The notes under the pieces: generated by a model
The model's input: only the letters and a program-made list of their open reading frames with translations
What the model was told of the DNA's origin: nothing
The model's database searches: none
Shown: piece by piece, positions 18,087-26,272 of the stretch
Layout of the letters: every line of letters starts with the position of its first letter
Numbering within the stretch: the first letter of the stretch is position 1
Translations under genes and position numbers: made by a program
Origin: Myxococcota bacterium
GTDB lineage: Bacteria; Myxococcota; B64-G9
Assembly: GCA_022710975.1 (NCBI GenBank)
Contig: JAKLGA010000008.1
Coordinates: 186,001-250,000 of the forward strand
DNA length: 64,000 nucleotides
Reading direction: 5' to 3'

Positions 18087-18560
18087 ATGGCGCCGTCGAT
18101 CCGATCGCGTGCTGCGCGCCGGAGCACCTGCGGCCTGTGGCTGTTCGGGCTGGCGCTCGCGGCCCTGGCCGGCTGCGGCCCGGACGCTGGCCCGGACGGC
18201 CTGGCGGGGGTGTCCGCCGCCCTCTACCTGCCCCAGGATCTGGCCGCGGATCTCGTCAGCGTGACCATCTACGCCTACGAGACCGACCGCACGACCCATG
18301 AGCCCGTCTGCGACCGTTTCCTGACCAATTCGGAAGCCTACAAGTCCTACGGGGAACAGACCAAGGCCACCATCGTGTTCGCCTCCGGCGACACGGCCGA
18401 GCTGCGGCTCCCGGATCGGGGCAACGTCTGGCGAATCTACGCCCGCGGCTACGATCTCAACAACCTGCCCATCGGCCACGGCTGCATCGTGGGGGTGATC
18501 GCCGTGGATCCCGACGCGGCGGAGCCGGTGCAGGTCGCGCTGACCATGAACAGGCTCTAG
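18087..18560 (+). CDS. Small lipoprotein of unknown function
   Basis: A 157-residue lipoprotein (ALAALAGC, lipidated C30) with a beta-rich body containing SVTIYAYETD and a conserved-looking CD...C pair. ATG 18087 has GGGAG 7 nt upstream; a GTG at 18081 overlapping the previous stop is the alternative. Two nucleotides separate it from the TPR gene, so both are one transcript and the two products may work together at the envelope. No family recognised. Confidence 0.78.
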   Translation: MAPSIRSRAARRSTCGLWLFGLALAALAGCGPDAGPDGLAGVSAALYLPQDLAADLVSVTIYAYETDRTTHEPVCDRFLTNSEAYKSYGEQTKATIVFASGDTAELRLPDRGNVWRIYARGYDLNNLPIGHGCIVGVIAVDPDAAEPVQVALTMNRL

Positions 18561-18576
18561 GGGCGCACGGAGCGGC

Positions 18577-18909
18577 TCAGGCCTGATCGCCGATCTGCTG
18601 CGAGACGTAGGCCTGGATGGCCTGCTCGATCTCGGGCGGCAGATCCACGAAGCGGATGCCTGCCCCGACGCCTGACTCCAGGCGGGTGGAGACCACCTCG
18701 CCGGAGGCCTCGATGGGGGCTGGCCGGCCCGGCAGCTGGAAGCGCAGCCGCACGCGCGTGCCGATCGGGTGCGGGATGGTGCGCTCGAAGAACACCCCGC
18801 CCACGGACAAATTGCCAGCCTGCTGCAGGTACAGGTCCTCGCCCTTGTACTCCTCCACCCAGATGGAAACAGGGACGCGCGGGCTCTGGCGACGATCGGC
18901 AGACGACAT
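18577..18909 (-). CDS. PilZ-domain protein, putative c-di-GMP receptor
   Basis: A 110-residue single-domain PilZ protein. Both ligand motifs are present: R7-x-x-x-R11 (RQSPR) and N33-x-S35-x-x-G38 (NLSVGG). The barrel continues with VRLRFQLPG and GIRFVDL. Such stand-alone PilZ proteins relay c-di-GMP to motility, pili or envelope systems. The start ATG at 18909 lies 28 nt after the 3' end of tRNA-Arg on the same strand, so it may be co-transcribed with the tRNA. A second PilZ gene lies upstream. Confidence 0.9.
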   Translation of the reverse strand: MSSADRRQSPRVPVSIWVEEYKGEDLYLQQAGNLSVGGVFFERTIPHPIGTRVRLRFQLPGRPAPIEASGEVVSTRLESGVGAGIRFVDLPPEIEQAIQAYVSQQIGDQA

Positions 18910-18937
18910 CGGGGCATCCCCCCATGGTCGGGCGATA

Positions 18938-19011
<74 letters not shown>

Positions 19012-19022
19012 ACCGGCGCCGC

Positions 19023-19050
19023 AATCTAGCAAAACCCGGCCGGGATGCAA
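19023..19050 (-). promoter_or_regulatory. Promoter of tRNA-Arg
   Basis: Minus strand TTGCAT (19050-19045), a 16-nt spacer and TAGATT (19028-19023), about 12 nt before the mature 5' end at 19011. A run of seven T immediately upstream, after the PilZ stop, may end transcription of the preceding gene. Confidence 0.5.
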
Positions 19051-19062
19051 GGAAAAAAAGAC

Positions 19063-19476
19063 TCAGTGCAGCCAGCCGGCGGCGGGTTCCAGGCGGTTCT
19101 CCTGGCCGGGTTCCAGGAAGCCGCAGAAGCGCAACCCCAGCCCCACCACCGGGCGGCGAGGGCTCCCGCCGGCGGTCCGGTTGAGGAAGCACAAGTGCAC
19201 CACCTCGCCGATCACCGTCAACTCCACCGGGCTGCCCGGCAAGGAGAAGGTGATCTCCATCCGCCCGCCGAGCGGGTAAGGGTCGGGCGCCTCCAGGAAC
19301 ATGCCGCCCTCGGAGATGTTCCGGGCGATGCCGAACGAGGAGCCCCACGCACCGGCGATGTACACGGCGAACACCTTGTCCATTCGCCGTTCCACGCGCC
19401 GGTCCTCGGCGCGTGCCTCGGCGGTGCGAGGAGTTTCGAGCTCGAGCGGAGGTGAGGTGGAGGATGAGCTGGCCAT
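19063..19476 (-). CDS. PilZ-domain protein preceded by a perfect palindrome
   Basis: A 137-residue PilZ protein with R26/R27-x-x-x-R30/R31 (RRVERR) and N53-x-S55-x-x-G58 (NISEGG), so c-di-GMP binding is plausible. A ~20-residue Ser/Thr/Pro-rich N-terminus precedes the domain. The start is ATG at 19476. Its ribosome-binding region (AAGGTAGG) is part of a 36-bp perfect palindrome abutting the start codon, which would hide the site in an mRNA hairpin or act as a DNA operator. It points away from the MshEN gene at 19619. Confidence 0.88.
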   Translation of the reverse strand: MASSSSTSPPLELETPRTAEARAEDRRVERRMDKVFAVYIAGAWGSSFGIARNISEGGMFLEAPDPYPLGGRMEITFSLPGSPVELTVIGEVVHLCFLNRTAGGSPRRPVVGLGLRFCGFLEPGQENRLEPAAGWLH

Positions 19477-19511
19477 GCCTACCTTGTACTACATGTAGTA
19501 CAAGGTAGGCA
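19476..19511. promoter_or_regulatory. 36-bp perfect palindrome at the PilZ start codon
   Basis: Eighteen bases on each side are exact reverse complements, centred on ACATGT (19491-19496); half-site TGCCTACCTTGTACTACA. It is AT-richer than its surroundings and overlaps the PilZ ribosome-binding site on the minus strand. Candidates are a dimeric-repressor operator serving the divergent genes, or a translation-blocking hairpin. Confidence 0.6.
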
Positions 19512-19568
19512 AGAAAACCACCGGATTCCTCATCCGAAGGGAAAACAAGCAGATAGAGCCACAGAGGC

Positions 19569-19597
19569 TTGACACCCGCGCGTGGTCCGTCCAACAT
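19569..19597 (+). promoter_or_regulatory. Likely promoter of the MshEN gene
   Basis: TTGACA (19569-19574), a 17-nt spacer and CAACAT (19592-19597), with a 5' leader of ~15 nt and AGGAGG 5 nt before the ATG at 19619. The -10 is a weak match. Confidence 0.4.
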
Positions 19598-19618
19598 GCG
19601 AGGGATCGAGGAGGCGGC

Positions 19619-20407
19619 ATGCCCCGAAGGCGGCTCGGCGAGGTCCTGATGGAGGAAGGCCTGATCGATCAGGCCGACCTCGACGAGGCGCTGCGCTACA
19701 AGGAGAAGTCGGGCTACCGACTCGGGACTGCCCTGGTGGCGCTGCGGATCATCGCCGAATGGCAGCTCACCGAGGCGCTGAGCAAGGCCCTGGACATGCC
19801 CCTGGTGGACCTGACCAAGGAGCGCCCGACGCGGGAGGCCTTGCGGCTCATCCCCGCGCGGCTGGCCGAGCGGTTCGACCTCATCCCGCTCCGGCTCGAG
19901 GGCAAGGGCAAGGGACGCAGCCTGCAGGTGGCCATGAGCGACCCTCTCAACCACTCGGTGATCAAGCGCATGCAGGATCTGGCTGGTTGCGAGGTCACCG
20001 CGCTGCTCGCCAGCCTCTCGGCCATCCAGAAGGCCATCCGTGTCCACTACCACGGCGGCCCTTCCGAGCCCGCCACCGATCCGGACGAGGCGCCCCTGCC
20101 CCCGCCGGGTGATCCGTACGCCGAGGCCGAGTCGACCCACGAGCAGACCCTCACCTTCCTGCTGGCCGAGGCCGAGGATCTCGGACGCGCCGCGGCGGCG
20201 TCCGAGTCTCGCAAGACCGCCGCGCCCGCGCTGACGGTCGCGCCGGCGCCGCAGCGCACACTGGCCCTGGAGATCCGTTTCCGGGCCTTGCTACACCTGA
20301 TGCTGAAGAAGGGCCTGGTCCAGGGGCAGGAATACGCAGAGGCCCTCCAGCACATGCTGGACGCGCTGGCCAAGGAGTCGCCGGGCCCGAAACGCGGCGC
20401 GGGCTGA
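19619..20407 (+). CDS. GspE-N / MshEN-domain protein without an ATPase
   Basis: A 262-residue protein whose first ~150 residues match the N-terminal domain of type II secretion/type IV pilus ATPases. Two RLG motifs (R5-L6-G7 and R34-L35-G36), each followed by the L-x3-L spacing, form the MshEN c-di-GMP-binding pattern, although the terminal Gln of each motif is replaced (K and A). No Walker motifs follow; instead there is an acidic/proline linker and a short C-terminal helix region. It may be a c-di-GMP adaptor for a distant secretion or pilus machine. AGGAGG precedes ATG 19619. Confidence 0.85.
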   Translation: MPRRRLGEVLMEEGLIDQADLDEALRYKEKSGYRLGTALVALRIIAEWQLTEALSKALDMPLVDLTKERPTREALRLIPARLAERFDLIPLRLEGKGKGRSLQVAMSDPLNHSVIKRMQDLAGCEVTALLASLSAIQKAIRVHYHGGPSEPATDPDEAPLPPPGDPYAEAESTHEQTLTFLLAEAEDLGRAAAASESRKTAAPALTVAPAPQRTLALEIRFRALLHLMLKKGLVQGQEYAEALQHMLDALAKESPGPKRGAG

Positions 20408-20445
20408 GACGCCCCCCCGCCCCAGGGCCCAGAGTGGAGTCGCAC

Positions 20446-21273
20446 ATGGCCTTCCATCGCCGTCTCTCGTTCCTGCTCGGCTGGCTCCTGGTCCTGGCCT
20501 GGGTCGCGAGCGCGCAGGCCGGGCCTCCCAAGGCGAGGCCCAAGCCCAAGGCCAACCCGAACCAGGCCCAGCTGATCATCGAGTGCATGGAGGACGGGGC
20601 CAAGGTCTACCTGGACAAGAAGCTGCTGGGCAAGACCCCGCTCCCGGCGCCTGTGCCGGTCCGCCCGGGCAAGCACAAGATCGAGGCCAGCAAGCCCGGC
20701 TTCACCAGCTTCGAGCTGGATGTGGTCGTCAAGGCGCGCCAGAAGCTGCCCCTGACCATCGAGCTCATGCCGTACTCGGGCCTGGTCAAGTTCAGCTGCA
20801 ACGTGGCCAGCGCCGAGGTGTACGTGGACGGCAAGATGTTCGGGGCGACGCCGCTCATCAAGGACGTGATGGTCGGCAACCACAAGGTGGTGATGATCAA
20901 GGAGGGCTACAACGACTTCGCCACCGAGGTGACCGTCCAGGCCGGCCAGAAGCACTTCGTGGAGGGCGTGCTGACGCCGTTCGAGGACTTCTCCGACGAC
21001 GTGAAGGCCATGGCCAAGGCGGCCAAGGAGAAGGCCGAGCAGGATCGCCTGGCGGCCGAGAAGCTGCAGGCCGAGGCGGCCGCCATCCCGCCCGGCAGCG
21101 CGGTCCCGCCCCCGGCCTCCTGGACCGACGAGTGGTACAAGGAGTGGTGGATCTGGGCCATCGCCGGCGCGGTCGTGGTCACCGCGGTGGCGGTGCCGGT
21201 GGCGCTCACCTCCGGCGGCGAGCAGGACGGCCTGGGCCGGCACGATCCCGCGGCCACCGTGACGCTGCCCTGA
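20446..21273 (+). CDS. PEGA-domain envelope protein
   Basis: A 275-residue exported protein. A signal peptide (cleavage near SAQA-GP) is followed by a Lys/Pro linker and two PEGA beta domains (about 38-105 and 110-180; AKVYLDKKLLGKTPL, and AEVYVDGKMFGATPL). A coiled Glu/Lys/Ala segment then leads to a single membrane helix near 235-258. PEGA domains are surface or periplasmic structural modules. GTG 20434 is also in frame, but ATG 20446 has GTGGAG at proper spacing. It lies 38 nt after the MshEN gene and probably shares its transcript. Confidence 0.85.
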   Translation: MAFHRRLSFLLGWLLVLAWVASAQAGPPKARPKPKANPNQAQLIIECMEDGAKVYLDKKLLGKTPLPAPVPVRPGKHKIEASKPGFTSFELDVVVKARQKLPLTIELMPYSGLVKFSCNVASAEVYVDGKMFGATPLIKDVMVGNHKVVMIKEGYNDFATEVTVQAGQKHFVEGVLTPFEDFSDDVKAMAKAAKEKAEQDRLAAEKLQAEAAAIPPGSAVPPPASWTDEWYKEWWIWAIAGAVVVTAVAVPVALTSGGEQDGLGRHDPAATVTLP

Positions 21274-21279
21274 AGAGCC

Positions 21280-22221
21280 TCAGATCCCCGCGCCGGCCGA
21301 TCCGACCTCGTCGCGCTCGTCCTCCAGGCAGGCGCACACCGCGTCCCCGAACAGGCTGCGCATGGCGATGCGCGCCGCGCGCGAGCAGTACAGCGGCTGG
21401 GCGTGCCCGATCTTGGGGATGAAGTGATTCTCGGCCTCCGGGTAGGGCAGGATGGCGTTCTCGGGGGGCCAGATCATCGGGTCGAGGGCGTAGTAGATCG
21501 AGCTGAAGCGGATGCCCTCCGGCAGCGGACGGCCGTTGAGCACCTTGAGGAAGTCGCTGCCCGGCATGAGCTGGATGCCGCTCTCGCCCTGCACCTTGCG
21601 CACGTACGGGAGCAGGCCAGCCACCGAGCGCAGCGGCCAGTGCGGCAGCGCGGCCAGCGCGGCCCAGGTGCCCTGGTGGGGCGAGGACAGGAACAGACAC
21701 TTCTTGATCGGCAGATCCCGGCCCTGGCCGTGCTGGACCATGGTGCGGATGGCGATGCCGCCCTGGGAGTGCCCGACCAGGAAGATCTGGGAGACCCGCG
21801 TGCGGCCCACCAGGTCGCGCAGCACGTCCTCGAGCTGCTGGGCGGTCAGGGTCAGATCCTGGCTGTAGGCGAAGTCCCCCCAGGTGTAGGTGAAGGTGTC
21901 GAACATCTCCAGCCCGAGGTAGCGCTCGAGCCGGTAGAAGCACACGGGGGACTGCATGTAGCCGGGCACGAACAGCACCAGCCGGCGCTGGCCAGCGTAG
22001 TCGCGCAGGCGCCGCTCGTGGTAGTCGTGCTCGTACAGCACGCGCTCGGACACGTGGATGGAGCCGTCGATGAAGTTCTTGGTGACGAAGTAGGCCTCCT
22101 CCACCGCGCTCAGGCCGAGGGTGAGGGTGCCCATGAAGGTCTCGGGCGGCACCAGCCTGGCGTTCAGGCGCTTGACGCCCTTGACCAGCCGCCCGGACAG
22201 CGCGCGGAGCCTGCGGCTCAA
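21280..22221 (-). CDS. Alpha/beta-hydrolase, lipase-like
   Basis: A 313-residue hydrolase. LVLFVPGYMQSP carries the oxyanion-hole strand, GHSQGG holds the nucleophile serine, and later Asp/His residues (DPMIWPPENAILPYPEAENHFIP) can complete the triad, with the histidine in ENHF. The pattern fits the triacylglycerol-lipase/PGAP1-like group. No clear signal peptide. The start is taken as TTG 22221, which overlaps the MopE-repeat gene stop by 4 nt; ribosome-site support is weak and an internal start is possible. Substrate unknown. Confidence 0.8.
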   Translation of the reverse strand: MSRRLRALSGRLVKGVKRLNARLVPPETFMGTLTLGLSAVEEAYFVTKNFIDGSIHVSERVLYEHDYHERRLRDYAGQRRLVLFVPGYMQSPVCFYRLERYLGLEMFDTFTYTWGDFAYSQDLTLTAQQLEDVLRDLVGRTRVSQIFLVGHSQGGIAIRTMVQHGQGRDLPIKKCLFLSSPHQGTWAALAALPHWPLRSVAGLLPYVRKVQGESGIQLMPGSDFLKVLNGRPLPEGIRFSSIYYALDPMIWPPENAILPYPEAENHFIPKIGHAQPLYCSRAARIAMRSLFGDAVCACLEDERDEVGSAGAGI

Positions 22222-24020
22222 GGCCGGCCCCTGCGGCGCCGGCGGACGAGCGCCAGCCCGAGCAGCAGCAGCCCGAGGTAGGGCGCGCCGCGGGTCCCGG
22301 CGCTGGCGCAGTTGCAGTCACCGTCGTCGCGATCGGTCTCCCCGTCGCAGTCGTTGTCGACGTCGTCGGTGCAGCGATCGCGGTCGTCCTCGTCCTCGGG
22401 ACCCGGGCAGCCGCTCCAGGTGCCCTGGCTGCAGGCCTCGTCGCCCTGGGCGCAGCGGCCCGTGTGGGCCACGCTGCAGGCGCGCTGCATCCCGTCCACC
22501 TGCCCGCTGCAGTCGTTGTCCAGGCTGTCGCAGCTCGCCTCGGTCGCCTCGTACCCCGGCTGGGCCGCGTAGGCGCACGCGACCCAGGCGCCCGCCTGGC
22601 AGGCCTGCACGGTGCCCTGGCAGACCCCCTGCTGGTTGTCGCAGCTCCTCTGCCAGCCGTCGAAGCACTCGCAGCCCTCGTCCACGGTGCCGTCGCAGTT
22701 GTCGTCCTGGCCCTCCACGTCGCACAGCTCGGCGGCCGGCGCCGGGCAGCCGGCCCACAGCCCGGCGTCGCACAGCTCCTGGCCGACCGCGCAGCGCCCG
22801 GTGTGGCCGACCTCGCAACCGCGGGTGAGCTGATCCACCGCCCCGTCGCAGTCGTTGTCCTGGGAGTCGCAGCTCGCCTCGCTGACCTCGTAGCTCCCGC
22901 CGTAGTCGCAGCCCGGCCAGGTGCCCTCGGCGTTGCAGGACTCGCTGCTCCCGGCGCACACACCCTGCTGCAGGGGGCAGGGCCGGGTCTCCAGCGGCGC
23001 GCAGCCGCACACCTCGTTCACGTACCCGTCGCAGTCCTCGTCCGCCTGCGGTCCGTCGCACAGCTCCGTCTGCGGCTCGGGACAGCCCGACCACAGGCCC
23101 GCCTGGCAGGTCTCGGCCCCGAGGGCGCACTGGCCGAGGTGCGCGAGCGCGCACGCGCGGCTCAGGTCCTCGTCGACCAGCTCGTCGCAGTCGTTGTCCA
23201 GCCCGTCGCAGCGCTGCTCCGCGGCCTCCTCGAAGTCCACGCCGTACTCGCCCTGGTCGCAGGTCGTCTTCCAGCCGCTCGGGCCGAGGCAGCGCTGCAG
23301 GGCCCCGGCGCACACCCCGGCCTGCAGCGGGCAGGCGGGCGGGCTCAGCTCCTCGTCGGTCTGCCCATCACAGTCGTTGTCCAGCCCGTCGCAGGTGTTC
23401 AGCTCCGTGTAGGCGTAGGCCGCGTGGTGCTCGAGGTAGGTCTCCGTCGGGCACTCGGCCCACTGCCCGGACACGCAATCCGCGGGCGCGTGGCGGGCGC
23501 CCAGGCACACGCCGAACTGCTTGCTGCACGGCGGCGGGAGCGGCTCCACGTCGGCGCCATCGATCGCCCCGTCGCAGTCGTTGTCGCGGCCGTCGCACAC
23601 CTCCAGGGCGCCGGGCCGCACCTGGGGATCGCCGTCGTCGCAGTCGGCCCCGCCGCAGGCCTGGTCGCGGTGCCCGTCTCCGTCTGCGTCGGGGCAGTCG
23701 GTGTCGAGCGGGTCGGCGCCGTCCGCCTCGTCCGCGTCGTCCGCTCCGTCCTGGCCGTCCACTTCGTCCACATCGTCCACTTCGTCGGACCCGTCCTGGC
23801 CGTCCCCCCCGTCCTCGCCGTCCGGCTCCTCCACCAGACCGGCGGGGCGGCACACGTCCTGCCCGACCTCCGCCACGCAGGTGTAGCCGTCCGGGCAGGC
23901 GCCATCGGCGCCGCAGCGGGTCCCGTCATAGCTCGGGCTGTAGTCGCAGGCCGCCAGCCCCAGGCCACCGGCCAACCCGGGCAGGAGCACGACCCACATG
24001 AACCTCAGCACCCTGTGCAT
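22218..24020 (-). CDS. MopE-repeat lipoprotein with a MYXO-CTERM anchor
   Basis: A 600-residue Cys/Asp-rich surface protein. The lipobox is LGLAAC (C25). An Asp/Glu-Gly-rich spacer is followed by a PDADGDGHRD calcium-type loop and about eight copies of the CDGxDNDCDGxxD motif spaced 40-75 residues apart, the putative metal-binding motif of MopE-type proteins. The C-terminus (CASAGT, hydrophobic helix, RRRRR) is a MYXO-CTERM signal. Start ATG 24020 has GAGG upstream. It heads an operon with the lipase-like gene. Probable role: metal-binding, disulfide-rich cell-surface component. Confidence 0.88.
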   Translation of the reverse strand: MHRVLRFMWVVLLPGLAGGLGLAACDYSPSYDGTRCGADGACPDGYTCVAEVGQDVCRPAGLVEEPDGEDGGDGQDGSDEVDDVDEVDGQDGADDADEADGADPLDTDCPDADGDGHRDQACGGADCDDGDPQVRPGALEVCDGRDNDCDGAIDGADVEPLPPPCSKQFGVCLGARHAPADCVSGQWAECPTETYLEHHAAYAYTELNTCDGLDNDCDGQTDEELSPPACPLQAGVCAGALQRCLGPSGWKTTCDQGEYGVDFEEAAEQRCDGLDNDCDELVDEDLSRACALAHLGQCALGAETCQAGLWSGCPEPQTELCDGPQADEDCDGYVNEVCGCAPLETRPCPLQQGVCAGSSESCNAEGTWPGCDYGGSYEVSEASCDSQDNDCDGAVDQLTRGCEVGHTGRCAVGQELCDAGLWAGCPAPAAELCDVEGQDDNCDGTVDEGCECFDGWQRSCDNQQGVCQGTVQACQAGAWVACAYAAQPGYEATEASCDSLDNDCSGQVDGMQRACSVAHTGRCAQGDEACSQGTWSGCPGPEDEDDRDRCTDDVDNDCDGETDRDDGDCNCASAGTRGAPYLGLLLLGLALVRRRRRGRP

Positions 24021-24069
24021 CTGAACCTCAGGCAGTCGAGGTGATTCTCGCACGGGGTCGCGCCAGGCT

Positions 24070-24312
24070 TCAAGCCGGCGGCTTGTCTCCGGCCCCGTCC
24101 TGGCCCGCGGCCGCGGCCTGGCGGCGCTGCCAGCGCTGGCGCACCACGATGCGGGTGATCACCCCGCCGACCATGCCCGCGCAGAAGCCGTACAGCGGCG
24201 GGACCATGGGATCTCCGGCGTAGCCCATGAGCCTGCCGACCAGGAAGCCGATCCCGGCCCCGAGCAGCCCGACCACGGTGAGCCAGGGAACGTTGTTGGG
24301 GTTGAAGGCCAT
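24070..24312 (-). CDS. Small two-helix membrane protein
   Basis: An 80-residue protein with two glycine-zipper membrane helices (VVGLLGAGIGFLVGRLMGYAG and YGFCAGMVGGVITRIVV) and a basic, Ala-rich cytoplasmic tail. ATG 24312 has GAGGTG 7 nt upstream. It is 49 nt upstream of the MopE-repeat gene in the same direction and divergent from cardiolipin synthase. No family recognised. Confidence 0.7.
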   Translation of the reverse strand: MAFNPNNVPWLTVVGLLGAGIGFLVGRLMGYAGDPMVPPLYGFCAGMVGGVITRIVVRQRWQRRQAAAAGQDGAGDKPPA

Positions 24313-24437
24313 GGCGGTCACCTCACAGCGGGTCGGATACCCGGCCCGGGGCTCCCAGTGGACCACAGCCTCCGGGGGAAGTAAACACTCCGGCCGGGTC
24401 GATGGCGCGCGGACTGGCCCTCTGCTACCATGCGGCC

Positions 24438-25898
24438 ATGCTCGAGGGCATCTCCTGGGCCTACGTCGTCACCCTGGCCACCACGATGGGCGGCTACGTG
24501 CTGGCCTTCCTGCTCATCCCGCGGGTGGTGCTCGACCGGCGCGAGGCGGGCGCCACGTTCGCCTGGGTGCTGATCATCCTGTTCCTGCCCTACCTGGGCG
24601 CGCTGGCGTTCCTGTTCCTCGGCCGGAACCGCATCCGCCGCCGCTCGCGGCGCAGGCTCGAGATACGGGCCGACCTCAAGCGCAGCCTGCAGGGCCTGCC
24701 GACCTCGCCCGACTGTCCCCTGAATCCCAAGCTCGAGGAGCTGCCCGAGCCTGGCCGGGACATCGCCCGGGTGGCGGTGGGCGTCTCGCAGAGCCCGCTC
24801 ATGCCGGGCAATCGCACCGAGGTGTACATCGACGCCGACCACGCCTACCAGCGCATGCAGGAGGCCATCGAGGGCGCCCGGCGGCACGTCCACCTCATGT
24901 CCTACATCTACCGGGCCGACAAGGCCGGCCGGCGTTTCAGGGACCTGCTGGTGGACAAGGCCAGGCAGGGCGTGGAGACGCGCCTGCTGGTGGACGCCAT
25001 CGGCGGCAGCGAGGTCACCCGCCGCTTCCTGCAGCCGCTGCTCGCGGCCGGCGGCAAGTTCGGCCGCTTCATGCCGGTGTTCGGCGGCCGGGCCCACTTC
25101 CGCCCCAACCTGCGCAACCACCGCAAGATCCTGGTGGTGGACAACGAGCTGGGCTTCGCCGGCGGGATGAACATCGGGGACGAGTATCAGGGCCGGAAGA
25201 TCAAGTTCGCCCCCTGGCGCGACACCCACCTCCGGCTCCAGGGCCCGGCGGTGCGGCGCCTGCAGGAGGTGTTCTCCGAGGACTGGCGCTACACCACGGG
25301 CGAGAGCCTGGCCGACGCGGTCCACTTCTCTCCGGTCACCGCCTGCGGCCCCGACCTCGTCCAGGTGGTCGACAGCGGGCCGGACCACGATCACCAGACC
25401 ATCCACACCGTCTTCTTCACCGCGCTCAACGAGGCCAACCACCGGGTGTACATCACCACGCCCTACTTCGTGCCCGACCAGCCCATCCTGCTGGCGCTCA
25501 AGGCGGCCGCCTGGCGCGGCGTGGACGTGCGCCTGCTCGTCCCGGGCCGTTCGGACATGTGGCTGGTGCAGCTCGCGGGCCGCTCGTTCTACCAGGAGCT
25601 GCTGGACACCGGGGTCAAGATCTACGAGCTGCGCCAGGGTATCCTGCACGCCAAGACCATGGTGATCGACGGGGTGTGGAGCACCATCGGCTCGGCCAAC
25701 ATGGACATGCGCAGCTTCCGCCTCAACTTCGAGGTCAACGTGCTGGTGTTCGGGGCCGAGTTCGCCCACCGCATGGAGGAGATCTTCCTCCGGGACCTCG
25801 ACAACTCCAGGCCGATCACCCTGGAGTCCTGCCGCCAGCGCCCGCGGCGCGCCCGCATGGCCGAGTCCCTCAGCCGCATGCTGTCGCCGGTCCTGTGA
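24438..25898 (+). CDS. cls: Cardiolipin synthase, phospholipase-D type
   Basis: A 486-residue Cls family enzyme that condenses two phosphatidylglycerols (or PG and a second head-group donor) to cardiolipin. Two N-terminal membrane helices (about 10-27 and 39-61) anchor it, followed by two PLD domains with the HKD motifs in NHRKILVVDNELGFAGGMN and LHAKTMVIDGVWSTIGSANMD. The total length is normal. The start is ATG 24438; the ribosome site is poor, and an in-frame start 36 nt upstream is the alternative. Confidence 0.95.
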   Translation: MLEGISWAYVVTLATTMGGYVLAFLLIPRVVLDRREAGATFAWVLIILFLPYLGALAFLFLGRNRIRRRSRRRLEIRADLKRSLQGLPTSPDCPLNPKLEELPEPGRDIARVAVGVSQSPLMPGNRTEVYIDADHAYQRMQEAIEGARRHVHLMSYIYRADKAGRRFRDLLVDKARQGVETRLLVDAIGGSEVTRRFLQPLLAAGGKFGRFMPVFGGRAHFRPNLRNHRKILVVDNELGFAGGMNIGDEYQGRKIKFAPWRDTHLRLQGPAVRRLQEVFSEDWRYTTGESLADAVHFSPVTACGPDLVQVVDSGPDHDHQTIHTVFFTALNEANHRVYITTPYFVPDQPILLALKAAAWRGVDVRLLVPGRSDMWLVQLAGRSFYQELLDTGVKIYELRQGILHAKTMVIDGVWSTIGSANMDMRSFRLNFEVNVLVFGAEFAHRMEEIFLRDLDNSRPITLESCRQRPRRARMAESLSRMLSPVL

Positions 25899-25907
25899 GG
25901 CTCGCGC

Positions 25908-26102
25908 TCAGGCGGCGCGACGATCATCCAGGGGCTCCCAGGCCGGGAGCGCGACCGCCTCGAGGCGGGTGTCCGCGTCGCGCTCCAGCTGCTCCTCCAG
26001 GCCGCAGTGGGGGCAGGCCCGGAGATCCCCGGACTCGGTCCACAGGGCGCCGCACTCAGGGCAATGCTCGGCGGGGTTCATGGCTCGGCGGATGGCGCAC
26101 AT
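25908..26102 (-). CDS. Small zinc-ribbon protein
   Basis: A 64-residue protein with one zinc ribbon (C14, C17, C30, C33; CPEC and CPHC) and an acidic tail. AAAGGAG lies 7 nt before the ATG at 26102, supporting a real gene. It is convergent with cls, with a 9-nt gap. No known family. Confidence 0.65.
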   Translation of the reverse strand: MCAIRRAMNPAEHCPECGALWTESGDLRACPHCGLEEQLERDADTRLEAVALPAWEPLDDRRAA

Positions 26103-26182
26103 CGCGGGGCTCCTTTCGTTCGACTGCCTCCCTTGTAGCAGCCCCCCCTGACACGCCCCCGGGCCGCGCCCGGCGCGCGGAT

Positions 26183-26211
26183 TTGACCCCGCGCAGGGCG
26201 GGCGCTAGAAT
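26183..26211 (+). promoter_or_regulatory. Promoter of the Cys-rich lipoprotein gene
   Basis: TTGACC (26183-26188), a 17-nt spacer and TAGAAT (26206-26211), predicting a start near 26218 and a ~55-nt leader. The leader contains AAAGGAGG shortly before the ATG at 26273. Confidence 0.65.
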
Positions 26212-26272
26212 GCTGAGCGACGCCACGAAAAACGATGTAACCTCAGGCAGTTCAAAGCAAAGGAGGTCTCGG

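Noticed and set aside
22218-24020. The Asp/Cys repeat region as a DNA-level tandem repeat or CRISPR-like array
   Set aside because: The periodicity is in the protein (MopE-type motifs at uneven spacing); the DNA copies differ and no constant spacers occur.
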